Positions 22,448-34,262 of a stretch of DNA of 64,000 nt are shown one piece after another. The notes beneath the pieces were generated by a model. It was not told where the DNA came from, ran no database searches, and saw nothing but the letters and a program-made list of their open reading frames with translations. Positions within the stretch are counted from its first letter, which is position 1; every line of letters begins with the position of its first letter. A program made the translations under genes and the position numbers. Source of the stretch: Littorina saxatilis (Eukaryota; Mollusca; Gastropoda; Littorinimorpha; Littorinidae); the NCBI RefSeq assembly GCF_037325665.1, contig NC_090261.1:21613402-21677401 (forward strand), read 5' to 3'.

Positions 22448-25418
22448 TCAGTCCACTTGGTAATAATCACTAACACGTTTTGCCAGCAAGACACATCTCA
22501 TTTGCGGGGAGACCAGGTGACGATGAAGGATGCGTACGGTTGCCCCTGGTGATGCTGCCCACACGCCAAGCGCGTTCCTCATCGGTTGATGGACCTTCAT
22601 CTGCTGCCACTGCTCGATGAGAGAGTCGGGTACACCCACCCGCTGCGCAAACATTCGCCAGTCAGAACCTGTTGTAATCAGCAAATGGTACAGTATTAGT
22701 TGATGCCATTCAGTTACAGCTATAGCTTGGTAAGAATGCATCTTTATGAAGTTGTCCATGACAATATCAATGCAATCACTTCACTTGAGTGGTGGTGTTA
22801 TCATTTAAATGATTACTTGCACCACATAATGGTGGTAGCTCTTCAGAACAACACATACTGACACCAATGAAGATAGATTGTTAAGGGTAAGGTGGTGCAT
22901 GTCACTTTTGTCAATGGACAGATTACAAGCTGTCATAAATCTGAAATCAGTTAATCAAAACGATGCTGTTGTTCACTGGCGGAAAAAAGACTACACCAGC
23001 ATTAACTTTTCTTTTTTTTTTAAACCCTCAGTAACTGCAAATAAATAGAGTCACATGCCAGCCCAATAATTGAAAGTCTATTATAAGAACTGTAAGGGAT
23101 CACATAACAAGGCATCTTTAATTAACATCCTCCCCAAAAGACTGCCTGAAAGGAATGCACATAACCTTTTGACAACACCTAGTACCACTTCCACCTCTCT
23201 CCTTATCTACCATCCCCGACTTTTAAACCCAAACAAACAAATGTGCCACACATTCTTAACATTCCAATCACGGAATGCACCTGCAAACACACACACACAC
23301 ACACAAGAACTTGTACAACAGGAAAATGAATATAACCCACCACTGCCTTTGTACAGACTGAGCTCCTGTATTACCAACTGTCTCAGCTCTGGCTGCATAT
23401 TCTTGATGTGTGTGTCTGGGGCTTTCCGTGTCTTGCTTGGCTGAGGAAAGAACAATGACACTATAGAATCAGTTTTCAGTTGATGCATGCAATACAATCA
23501 CGTATGACTCTTGCCTATGAGCATTGTATTGCTAGAGCAGTAAAATGTTTGATTTGAGGTCCCTCTGATAAAACAAAAATCTGTGTGTGTGTGGGGGGGG
23601 GGGGGGAGCGGTGTGTGTGGCTGTCTGTTTGTCTGTGTTTGTGTGTGTGTGTATGCATGCCTGTGTGTCTGTATGCATGTGGTGTTTGTGTCTGTGTGTG
23701 GTCTAAAAAGCACTCTTCTGACTGTATGTCACATACAAAACTTCACAATGTTTGTTTTGCTTAAAAATGAAAGACTCAAAACTTAAATTTACCCTTTGAA
23801 TAGAAAAGAATAGTGCCTCCTCTCCCTACTTCAAGCTAAGAAAGAAAAAAGAAAAGAAAAAACAACAACTTCTTGGCCTTACACATATATATTATAACAA
23901 TACAAACAATCTTGGAGAAGAAGTATTCCAGATGCTTACCGGTATATCCACTGGTTCCAGGTTAATCTGGACTTGTGAAGGAATACCCATGTGCTTTGAT
24001 CTGTCGGAAGAAGGGCTGTCTCTGCTTTTTTCTTCCTCCTCCAAGCCATCCAGCTTTAATGAATCTCCAGCAAAGAGTTTTGTGGCAACTGTTAGATAAA
24101 AAACATTGGGTTACATTTTCACAAGTTTACCCGACTGAAAATGTGTCAAGTAATTTAAAACAAAAAAAAAGAAGGAAATACAGAAACTAACATAATGTAG
24201 AGGATAACAGAACCCAGAGATTAGCAAAAGAGTACTTAGTACACTATAACACTAAAAAAAATTTTTTTTAAATCACAACATTTGACCTTTGAGTAACAAT
24301 TACACTCTCACCTACAAAATTATGCCTCCATGGTCTCGCCCCTGCCTATCTCTCTGACTCTCTCTCTCTCTCTATGTCCCTTCACGAGCACTCAGATCAT
24401 CTGCCGACTCCCTTAAGCTCAACATCCCCCACACCAAACTCAAAACAGCAGGTCAACGCTCATTTTCTTTCAAGCACCTAGCCAATGGAACACACTACCT
24501 CTCCCCCTCCGTCAACAACAGTCCCTCGAATCATTCAAATCTGCACTCAAGACATTCCTTTTTCCCAAATAATCCATGCATTCTACACTGCCCACCCTGA
24601 ATAACTGTACATATTTAATGGTTGATGGTGTGTGTGTGTTAGTGACTTTAAGTCTCCGTGTGTATGAATGAGTGTATGTGCGCCTTGAGTCGCCTGTTGG
24701 TGAGATATGTGCGCGTTACAAATATTCGTATTATTATTATCATTATTATTTGTATAAAGAATTAATCCTTAGAATGTGCAGCTGTGAGTGCAGGGTGTAC
24801 AAAGACACAGTCACATAAACCAGCAGACAGTCTGACAAGCATAGCGGAAAAGACAAGGCAAGCAGACAGACAAACAAACACACACATTGTCCCACACAAA
24901 CTTGACTTAGACTCACTGCTTTGATATCTTAACTGTTTCACTGTGTCCCGCATGGTATTCAAATCCTGACACGAACTCAACTCATTCAGACCATCCTCCA
25001 AGTTCAGTTTTAGCTTAAAGAGTTTCCCTAGCTCTCCACTCAGCAGTGTTATCCTGGTTTCAAGTTCCTCAATCCTGGACTCAAAGGACTCATTCTTCTC
25101 TGCAGGCACCAGTTTACCGATCATTTCTATCACCTCCTCTTCTGTCATGTCACTAGGATCTTTCTCTGACCCCGTCAAAAATGGAGTAGGGTTTGCCACA
25201 TCCATGGCTTTCTTGGCTATATTGCGTATAGTCCTTTTCAGTTCAGTCATGTGTTTGAGAGAAGCATCCAACTTTTTCTTCAGGTCATCTCTTTCTTTGG
25301 TCACTCTGTCTAGAGTTCTCTGCGAAATGGGCGGTGGTTCTGCCGCTTGCTTGGCCTGTTGTTCTTTTAGTTTACTCCACCGAGGGAGGCTCTTGGAGGG
25401 TCTCCGTACAGTAGCCAT
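22448..25418 (-). CDS. coiled-coil and Death-domain protein, complete 4-exon gene
   Basis: Exons in transcript order: 25418-24917, 24088-23940, 23440-23344, 22668-22448; donors GTGAGT, GTAAGC, GTGGTG; acceptors CTAACAG, TTCCTCAG, TACAACAG; phases 1, 0, 1; 322 residues. Residues 1-30 are basic (MATVRRPSKSLPRWSKLKEQ); ~35-165 is heptad-rich, with a first coil around RVTKERDDLKKKLDA and a second around SRIEELETRITLLSGELGKL; then an acidic S/E/K linker. The C-terminal ~105 residues form a Death-fold pattern of six helices: LRQLVIQELSLY, DWRMFAQRVGV, DSLIEQWQQM, MRNALGVWAA, TVRILHRHLV, MRCVLLAKRV, with the conserved W of helix 2 and of helix 4. Death domains recruit partners by homotypic contact; the coil suggests oligomerisation. 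An adaptor role is inferred. No named orthologue recognised. 5' UTR sequence runs to 25538, preceded by an acceptor (CTTTTTTCAG). Confidence 0.8.
24310..24752 (+). mobile_element. 5'-truncated LINE 3' end (L2/CR1-like)
   Basis: Sense to the plus strand: remnant of a reverse-transcriptase C-terminus (HGLAPAYLSD, then a LRSSADSL- and LKTFLF-type ending across more than one frame), followed by a 3' UTR ending GAGATATGTGCGCGTTACAA and an (ATT)n tail. That tail and the 'HGLAPAYL' element are typical of L2/CR1-type LINEs. It sits antisense in intron 1 of the Death-domain gene. Confidence 0.75.
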
Positions 25419-26594
25419 GATGTTTGCACAAGTTAATGTTGAGCTACTTGAGTAGACTAAGTAGTGTAATATTTGCTAACTGGACTATACATTTCATGCT
25501 CCATTTATTCTTGTTTGTGTCACCTATTGAGCCAATACCTGAAAAAAGAATAAATGACAGTTCACTCATCTTGTTACTTAGTGTTAGTAAAGCTAGAACC
25601 AAACATTCTTTCCCTGACATTAAAAAATCATGCTATTTTAATTTTACAACCCTCAATGAATTCCAAGTACACTAGAAATGTATATAAATATATTTATATA
25701 CATTTAAACAACTCAGAGTCAGAATATAAGCTCCCCATAATAAATAAATAAATAAAATATAATGAAACTCTTTCTGCAACAAATCAACAAACAGTCATGT
25801 TGTCCAAGGAATCATACGCTGACCAAATTAAGGGGGGGGGGGGGGGATCTTTGTTGTGACAACTGACATATTCTCAGATTCATCAGAATAGTGAATTAAT
25901 TAAAAAGGGACCCAATACACCGTCTTCCTACGTGAAAAAAAAATGGTACTTTAATTCATATCTTTTTTGTTTGTTTACGGGGTGCTTGTGGATCATCACT
26001 GACAACCTGGAAGGGCATGCATGTATAGAAAGTTTTTAAACTCCGTCACGCTGCGCTCTCTCGCCCATTGCGACGACAGCCATTATTGGCTACTGCAATG
26101 TACTACATCCAGATCCAGATCCAGATCCAGTACTGATTCCTTTACATCTGCCCTCCCCAAACACACTCACAAAGGTTGTAAATCAGGCATTGAAAACACA
26201 ACAGGTACCTCATATAAAACAGACCAACACGAAAAAACAATAAAGAAACAATGGTACGCATGACAATCCACGCTGGCTTTGATACCACAGTAGACGAAAA
26301 AATATGTCAAGTACTGGGTACACCGAACAGGGGATCGTACGCTAAATCTACACTCGAACGTCAACACAAAAAGGCCAAGATACCAGAAACTCTAGCGTAG
26401 GATCCAGTAGCTACTCCTCCGTGCTTAATGTGAATAAGGATTGTTTGAACACGGGCTCAGCGGGATGATTTGTCATAATTCCTGTTCAAACACACCACCT
26501 GCCATTAGTTTACATTGGTCACGGCCCATAGCGAAGGGACGCACTTGCGATTTACGTCATGATTATCTGTGCCTACGCTACTTCCGTAAACAAT
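25419..26594. promoter_or_regulatory. divergent intergenic region between two head-to-head genes
   Basis: Contains the 5' UTR of the minus-strand gene (to 25538), its probable 5' intron, a G tract (25833-25847), three CCAGAT units at ~26108-26131, and just upstream of the plus-strand start a TACGTCATG (CRE-like), an ACTTCCGT (ETS-like) and an AATATGGCGG (YY1-like) site. No TATA box. A shared, housekeeping-style promoter near 26.4-26.6 kb is plausible; the minus-strand first exon would lie there. Confidence 0.4.
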
Positions 26595-29500
26595 ATGGCG
26601 GGTCGAGCAGACTCGCAACTGCTGAAATCGATCAATAATGGATCTTGTCTCATTCCTTGGAATCAGCATAAGCTAATAGCTTCCTCTCTTCGAAGGGATT
26701 TTTCTGAGCGCGTGGTAAGTTGAATGCAGATCGATAGGTTGGTGACATATCGCTCAGAGTGCCGCGGGTGACTGGAAGAGACGGTGGGGACTTGGTGAAA
26801 CAGAAGGCAACAGTCACAGAAATGTGGCAGCAGGGGGGTAGTTGAGTCGACAGCCGCCGAACCGGCGCGCCCACCTGCGAGGGTGCCTGCAACTGCAAGT
26901 GCTTGTTTCTTCCTAGTACCGTATTTTATTTGTTGTTCTGTTCTGTTGCTGCGTTTCCTCCTTCATTTTCTTGACATGCGGCCTTGTTTCACTTGGTTGA
27001 CACATTTGACCTTTCTTCGAATCCTGCTTATGTGTGAGTGTGTCATTGATTTCGTTCCCATTTTGGTACAGGCTATGTATGTTGTGTTGGTATCTTGCTC
27101 TTTTCTACTGCATCACGCATCTAAATGACTAGAACTTGATAAAGTGTGGCTGAAAGTGTAACCTGCAATCCTTAGTGTTCCTGTGGGCCTATATGTTAGT
27201 TTTTTTGTTACTCAAATTCAAAAATGTAGTCATGTTTTTGATTACTCATAAAAAAAAGTATGATTGTGAATGAATTACAAAATGTAGATGCTGACTGCAA
27301 AATGTCCATTATAATTTGGAAAGTTACATGGAAGATATATATAGTATTAACTATTATACAGGGGTTCACAATCACATCCACGTCGGACATCGGACATACA
27401 CAGATATTTTTTTCAAATGTCCTATACATTTTTCATGCAATAGGACATATGTCCTATTGTTTTTGTCACAAAGTGGTCATTGTCCGATTATGCTTTCATT
27501 TGATCTGGAAATTGTCAGTACTTTCCAATTTACAGTAGTTTGATTTGCTACGATGTGTCTCTCCAAGCAGACAAAACCATGCTGTTAATGTACGTTTTGT
27601 TGCGAGAAAAAAAAGGTCCTATTCATTTTGTTTTTGTTCGGGACAAATGTCCTATCGCTTTTGCATTGTCCAGGAAATTTGTCCTATGCCATCTCATGGA
27701 TGTGAGCCCCTGGTTATATGAAACATTAAATTGAAGGTGCATGTTCGTTGTCTGCGTGTTTTTGTTAATTGTTTGCATTATTTTTAGATTTGAATTAAAA
27801 AAACTAAAATTGAATCAAATGACACAAAGAAGTTTAAATGAATGCAGTTGGTATGCTTAGAATTGTATGAAATAAAACAAAAGAAGAAATGATGTGAGTT
27901 GTTCTTCAGTACTGGTGACAGAAAGGGGGAAAAGTGGTCAAAATTCAAATCTCTAGTTTTGTTTTTGAAATATTGCTTTTCATAAAGCAGAAATACTGTA
28001 GTATCTGTTGTACATAAGAAAAAATCACTGGTTCACATGGTTCCTACATAATCTAACTTTTAAAGCTGGTTCTTGTGTGTCTGTGTGTATGTTTTTTGTA
28101 TGATGACGATAGGACCCGAAACGGCTGCACGGACTGAGACAGGAATTGCAGAGAATGTTCTTTGCCACTCGAGTCGTGTCATAAGGTACTTTTGGAATAG
28201 CAAATTTGAAAGGATTCTTCAAAAAACGGCGGAAAACATTATATACCCTGTGAGCTATCGAGGATCCTCCCCGTCTGGGCTGTCGAAACATGGTCTTGTT
28301 AAAAGACGTTTTCAAATGCGGTTAACGGAGAGATACACTCGAAGCACATTTAGCGAAGTTATGTTGCCAAATCATCAAAGATCAACATTTCACTACACGG
28401 ATCGATGTGCACAGTCGAAATAGATGTGACTTTCACACGACCGAAGACTACTTACTAGCAGACTAGCAGACGACAAGATCTAAAGAACAGTTACTCCGCT
28501 TATTCGTCTTCAGTTAAGCTTATTTCCCCTGCCATAAGTTTCCTTGCAGATCTGCAGTCGCGTAGTGAAATGAACTAGTGTCATCGGAAGATTCTTCTCA
28601 GTCAATGATCAAAGCACAGTAAGTTCTATGCTGACAAAAGTCACTTTCGGACAACACGACGATTGACTTCATTTATGAGCTTAAAGGTAACACTATCGAC
28701 AAGAATGTACGCATTTGACATTAAATGAAACATTCAGACAGTTTTCAACTCACCAGATCTGCCAAAGAGCCTTCATTCGTGAAAACGATGATTTTAACCA
28801 GACAGGTATCGGAAACAAGCCTTGGTCACCTGCGTTATTCCTTCCAAGGCGACGTGACGGCGCCACATTTGTTTGTTTATGGCTGTTTATCGCGAAACAA
28901 CACAGTTGAAATTTGTGTGTAAAATACCACAAATTTGTGGTGAATCAGTTCGTCATCTGCGTTTCGATTGTAATTAAGTCAGATTGGAGTTACTTTGAAT
29001 CGAAGGCGAGGGTAACCTGCGTTATTTGTGGGACATCGTGAACAAATTTGATTGCAATATTTTATACAGAAAGTAAATTTCAATGATTCTGGCTCAGACT
29101 TGTAGATCTGTTATGCAGTGTGTTGGTAGTGTATCTGCTTTTCTGCTATGAAGCTCATTTGGAGTGATACGCTGATCGAAGTGGGGTACCCTATGTGGGA
29201 CATCAGCCGTATGCAGATTACGCCTCAGAACACTCTCGCATTTCACAAAGACAACAATAATTTGCAACATTTCAAGAACTGCATCAGTTTTATTAGATAC
29301 TATTTCAACAACAACAGCACAAACACGACTATTATCAACAACACAGAACGGGAGGTAAGTCTTCAAAGACGCACCAAGTGTGCGTTCCCGTTTTTGGACG
29401 CCATTTTTGCTGGCATTTTCACTGTAAATCTTAATATTTCCATATCTATTGAATGATTTTGGTATTTTCTTTGATTGTGCCGATTCTCCTATCTCTCTGG

Positions 29501-32500
29501 CATGTACTGGGTGCTTTGTGACCAGTTTCTCCCCTAGACTGTATTGAAAAATGCGTCCGTGTGAGCTGACCCCCACTTGTGACCAGTAGCAAAGAACAAC
29601 TCTCGTACAAGATGTGCGATGGAAAAAACGATAATTGCTGTGTGGCATAATGTGCAAACTTTTATGAACCTGTAATTGTAAATTTTGATTGGCATAGCTT
29701 GATCTGTGTTGTGTTCATATTTCCATGTATCTCTTAAACCTTAACTGGTGTAACTCTTGGCATGACCTTTGATGTATACATGTTTATATCTGTTGTACAT
29801 CGATCTCTATGAATATTTATTATAACATTTGTTGTTGCTGTAAATGTTGTAAATTGTAATTCTTTTTTTGATTGTTTATTGTAAATTGTTTATATTACAC
29901 TTACAGTTACTGTTATTGCAAGCTATGGACACGACATAATGGCTCATTCAAATTCTGGATGGTAAAGCTCTGTGTCACTGTCAGTCTCTCCATCTCTCTC
30001 TTTGTCTCTCTGTCTCTGTTTTGGTGTTTTGACATTGAATTGGATAGGGGCCAGCAGGGAGAGTAATATTGCTAATAATTTTAAATGGGGGGTGGAGCAG
30101 TTAATTCCCAAGCAACAGCCTCATGTTACTTACATCACACATATTTCATGAAACTTATTCTAGGTTAAGCAGTTTGTTTGTTTTTTCAGATACAATGTAT
30201 TTAAGTATAAATTTGGTTAAATCTGAATATTATTATTTAAAAAATAAATAAAAACCATGTTATGTTATTGAGATGAATGAAAACATCAGGTTCAGTACAA
30301 AACAATACCAAGTATTAAAGCGATAACGGAGACATAAAAGTCGAACATTTTGTCTGTTTGTGACTGAGAGTAAATTCAGTTTAATTTTTTATCTTTATGA
30401 TTTACTGGGGTAATATGATTCAAGTTTATTTAAGTATAAAAGTGCTGTTGGTTAACAGAGAAAAATAATGTTCTTTATACAGTGGAACCTCCAGTAACAA
30501 CCTCTCCCAAGAACGACCCGCTCCTTTTGCCGACCGAATTTCTCGGCACGGATGCTTTTCACACTGTAACTAACCTCCCAAAAACGATGACCAACCTACC
30601 AATTTAGGGTCAATAACGACTTTGACCTTTTAACCAGTGAGTGTCAAAGTTCGTAATTACGCAGCACATGTGGAACACGCACGCCATTAGTCACGCATCA
30701 AGACGGTCAGGGGAGGTAGTCTGTAGTTAGTGGTGCGTGCAAGTCAAGTGGCCCACGGCTGTCATCTTCTCACCTATTGCTGTCACAATGGAATGACTGC
30801 CCTCGAAGTAGGGGGGGGGGGGGGGGGGGATGGGAGGGGTTGGGTTAGGGGCAGTTAGAACGACAACTCAATAATGAATTGATGTGTACCTATTCTGTGA
30901 GTGTGTGCTCACCAACTGAGACCTCGGGCCAATGACCCATACTTGCCAATGAGCAAGTTTTACCTATGGGACGGTCTCCTTTGATGTCTGAGAGGAAACT
31001 CCTCCTGTCCCAGGTTACAGACACTGACCTTCTTACCCGGGGTCAATCACCGAGTCAATCATAGATATAAGACCGCGCGCGTGTGTGTGTGTGTGTGTTT
31101 TAAGTCTGCCAGTCTGTGCGGTGGTGTATGCACGTACACCGTGCTTATCCATATGCACATCAAATGGGAACAAAAATAGGATAAGGGACACAACTTTCAA
31201 GACTGAACTGCCCAACAGTTGCCACCCCTGTAAACAAAATTATACCTCCCAAACTCCCAATAAAGACCCCTCCTTTTTACGACCAATTTTTGTGGACATT
31301 TTCAAGGTCGCTAGTGGGAGGTTTTACTGTAGAACTTTTTAGTCTACTCTATTACCAACAAGTTGTTTTAGCTGCTTCTGTTGTGATTTTTGAGGTAATA
31401 GTTAATACAAATCTGATTTTTGAGCAACTGTATCCTTCATTTAACTTCCAGATGTAGGTACCGCAATCGGCTATGCAAAAACTGCCCCAGCAGCAGCGAG
31501 ACTTCTTCTACATTCCAATCGCCCTCAAAGCGCCACTAGCGACCTTCGACACCATCGACCTTGGTGACGAGGATGTGGAGCTAGTGAAGACCTCCCCTGC
31601 CCAGCCTTCCTCCCCCATCCACCTTAGCGGTCAGCAGACACGGGCCCCCCAGCCCCTCACCCTCGCCACAAAGATTGGGGGAGCACAGTCCAAGGGCAGA
31701 GGTCCTGCCAGCAAGGCCGGTGGTGGTGACCCACACTGCCAGGACCAGGTAGGAGAATCGTAGAGATCTATGTTCTTCCTCCTTGAGGAATTCTTCCTTC
31801 TCAACCTTCTTTCGTTAAGTACAAAGTAACTTTCTATGAAATTTACCCAATTTGATTATGCTTCGTGCAGTAGAACCACCATTTTAAGACCTAGATTTCA
31901 CGCCTTCCCTCTTTGCTTTCTCAGATTTTCTGTTCATACCATATATATATAAATTTGCCTCCATCCTAACACTCACTTTTTCAGACCTGATTTTCTCAGA
32001 TGTATAGAGATCATCGGAGTACCACTGTATTCATTTATTGATGTGAAATTGGACAAGTTTGATTGATTTTAGAACTGTAAGCAACACTCCTCTTGTTTAA
32101 ACCATTGCCTGTTCTTCTTTCAGTTCAGGGCTGAAAACTAACACCAAGCAAATCTCCATAATATTTAGTTTACTTTGGATTTAGAAGACCACATTTCCCC
32201 GTTTAAACTATTTTTCCATGTTAATGTCTGCAGGACCACGCGGGCAGGCAGGACCAAGTGACAGACGGCAGCAAGGAACCTGACAAGGATCTCCCCAAAC
32301 CAGACCCGCAGGATGATGATGCTGACGATGATAACACCCCCACGCCGACCAACCAGAGCCCGACCCGAGGTGTTAAGCTTGCAGTGCAGCCTTCTGCTGC
32401 TTGTGCGGAAGGAATAGTGCTAGGAGCAGCAGGAGAGTCCAGTTCTGACCCCTCAGGCAAAGACTCAGAAGATCAGGATGCAGATGCTTCAGCTAAGCCA

Positions 32501-33763
32501 CCTCCTCCACCTCCAAGGATAGGGAAGATCCAAGGAACCTGGCTGCAGCATCAGGACTCTGACTCTTCCTCCAGCTCTGGTTCTGGCAGTGATGCTTTCA
32601 CCTTCAGGCCCATCAAAGGATCTGTCTCAGCCTCTGCTTCAGCAACCCAAGATGATTACGACGATGATGATGACACCGGCCACACTCCGCAGACGAGGAG
32701 ACGCCTGATCCTGCGAGACAAAAGCCATGAATATGCTTTGAATTTGTATCCTGATGACCTTGACCCTACACAGATTGCATCTCCCTCCAAACGAAAAGCG
32801 TACCAGAAGCGGCTGCAGAGACTGCAAGTCAAAACTTCTCCCATCGTCAGACCACGCAGCACAACCCCCATCAACGTTGTCACTCTCGATGAATACATTC
32901 TCAGTTCCCCTGAACAGTCTCCTGCATCTCCTTACCAGGAAAAACTGAAGATTTCTCTGCCCTGCGAGTTTGCCTCCAAACCAAAGAGTCCCCGTCACGC
33001 CAGAAAACAGTCTGTCTCAAAAGGTGATGATTCCTGCTTTGTATTCAATGAAGAGATTCTCTTCAGCCACACACGCTCTGCTCTGGTAGTGGACGAAGTG
33101 GGTCAAGTCCCTCCCTCGCCCCGCAGAGTTCTTATCCCTCCTACTCTCTCTCCATCCTCGTCTCCCAAGTTGAGCCGAGCTTCACGGATCGATTCAGAAG
33201 ACTCTACGCAGCTGGTCTACTGCAAAGGGGAGAAGGACGCTGAAGACTCTGGCAATCCTGATAATACTCAGGATGATGACAGCTGGGCTGTGTTCCCTGA
33301 ACCTGAGCTCACGGTGCAGGTGCCTCAGACGGGACACACAATAAAGGTGCAAAAAGCCATTGAAGAACATCGCATAGCCTTGTCCTCTGACAGCGAGGGA
33401 GAAGCAGAAGCTGACGAGTATCTGACGGTGAACATTCAACCGCGCGTGGCAAGCAAGCCGGCCAACATTGAAGTGACTCTGTCGGCCGCCAGTAGCAGCA
33501 CCCCGAGCCCCTCTACCCCAGACTCGGACGAGGCAATCAGGGAGGCAGCCTCCTCCCAGACAGTCATCCCTCCGGTGGTGCAAGAGGTCAAGGTTGAAGA
33601 GAAGGCTGAGCCTGCTCCTCGGCCCCCACCCATCCCTCCTCGACGTCGACCTCCTCCACCTCCCCCACCACCTCGTCGACCCCCAGATGTCGTCCCTGGA
33701 GACAAGGGCTCTGAGCCGATGACCTCTAAGTGTGACCTGCTGGTGGACATTGACTCCCAGTGA
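26595..33763 (+). CDS. acidic, proline-rich protein of unknown function, 3-exon model
   Basis: Exons 26595-26714, 31458-31748, 32234-33763; donors GTAAGT and GTAGGA; acceptors GATGTAG and GTCTGCAG; every junction is phase 0; 646 residues. Exon 1 (MAGRADSQLLKSINNGSCLI and LRRDFSERV) starts on a good ATG in an AATATGGCGG context. Exon 2 gives LPQQQRDFFYIPIALKAPL and TFDTIDLGDEDVELV. Exon 3 is one 509-codon block: acidic D/E/S runs, then a basic stretch KRKAYQKRLQRLQVK, then TPINVVTLDEYILSSPEQSP, then DEYLTVNIQP, a polyproline-arginine segment suited to SH3/WW partners, and the end KCDLLVDIDSQ. Mostly disordered; no enzyme domain or membrane segment. Not recognised. The 4.7-kb first intron may hide further exons, so the join of exon 1 is less certain than the exon 2-3 join. 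Confidence 0.65.
27380..27690. repeat. cluster of TGTCCTAT words with a perfect palindrome
   Basis: Inside intron 1 of the plus-strand gene. TGTCCTAT or its complement occurs about five times, including a perfect 22-bp palindrome at 27438-27459 centred on GGACATATGTCC. No known element recognised. Confidence 0.5.
28040..28950 (+). mobile_element. possible HINE-like repeat, family G
   Basis: GTGTGTCTGTGTGTATG followed by a module GACCCGAAACGGCTGCACGG, in the order seen in the other families, and a small palindrome CCACAAATTTGTGG near the right side. The 5' hairpin and exact ends were not found. Non-coding. Confidence 0.3.
28951..30477. other. intron sequence; one possible alternative first exon
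   Basis: 29148-29354 is an open stretch of 69 codons from an ATG to a strong donor (GGGAG|GTAAGT) in phase 0, compatible with the exon at 31458. The minus strand is also open across 29094-29657. No domain is visible in either. The rest is AT-rich intron. Confidence 0.25.
30480..31329. mobile_element. TA-flanked element, family M3
   Basis: Left end CAGTGGAACCTCCAGTAACA, right end GGGAGGTTTTACTG, flanked by TA (30478-30479 and 31330-31331). Internal ACGACC words lie near both ends. 850 bp, non-coding, with a 20-G-class tract at ~30810-30829. Pogo/mariner-like, non-autonomous. In intron 1 of the plus-strand gene. Confidence 0.6.
31868..32027 (+). mobile_element. MITE family M1, uninterrupted copy
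   Basis: CAGTAGAACCACCATTTTAA then GACCTAG at the left, GGAGTACCACTG at the right, TA at 32028-32029. 160 bp. It lies in intron 2 of the plus-strand gene. It serves as the empty-site reference for the interrupted copies. Confidence 0.65.
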
Positions 33764-34097
33764 GAGAAGACATCTTTTGGGCTGTTTTGTTGAGGTGAGT
33801 CTTGTTATATTGCAGTGGTACCTGTTACCTAAAGCCCCTTCAAGTTGCAGACATCTCCAACATAGAGACCACATTCTGCCATTTATTGGTCTGTACATGT
33901 TAGGTCAACAAAAATACACAATGAAGGTGCACTTTTGGATGACTATTCCTTGGAATGTTGTTTTTAAAAGGTACTATTGTAGCAATAGGTAGCTGTCAAT
34001 TTTGTTTCTTTATTTGTTGTGAGGGGTCTGTCATTCTGGAATGACACATTTTTAGCAAGAGAACAATATATATATATATATATATATATGTATAGGT
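33764..34097 (+). other. 3' UTR / downstream flank with (AT)n
   Basis: Follows the TGA at 33761-33763. A GTTGAG|GTGAGT site at ~33790 could be a 3' UTR splice donor. An (AT)n run at 34067-34089 abuts the next foldback element. No clear AATAAA seen. Confidence 0.35.
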
Positions 34098-34262
34098 TAC
34101 AACACGAGTGGTTTTTTATATGGCTTGTATTTCAGTCAAGACCCAGCGGATGAATATCATCGGGAGACACGAGCCTCTGGCGAGTGGCTCTCGATTGATA
34201 TTCCCGCTGGGTCTTGACTGAAATACAAGCCATATAAAAAACCACGAGTGTTGTAATCTGTA
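34098..34262. mobile_element. long foldback (hairpin) element end
   Basis: Nearly perfect inverted repeat with arms of ~58 nt: one arm has TATATGGCTTGTATTTCAGT and CAAGACCCAGCGG, the other is its complement with two or three differences. The loop itself is partly palindromic (GAGCCTCTGGCGAGTGGCTC). It inserted next to (AT)n. The 0.7-1 kb to its right has no coding capacity and may be the element body. Confidence 0.7.

Noticed and set aside
24762-24916. Extension of the Death-domain gene frame past residue 167
   Set aside because: A GTGAGT donor at 24916 and a phase-matched exon at 24088 show that this part is intron; it is low-complexity in composition.
29094-29657. 187-codon minus-strand open frame as a gene
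   Set aside because: No domain, no neighbouring exons on that strand and unusual composition; kept only as a remark on the two-strand open region.
33194-33898. 234-codon minus-strand open frame
   Set aside because: Shadow of the coding exon 32234-33763; arginine/tryptophan-rich complement of proline and acidic codons.
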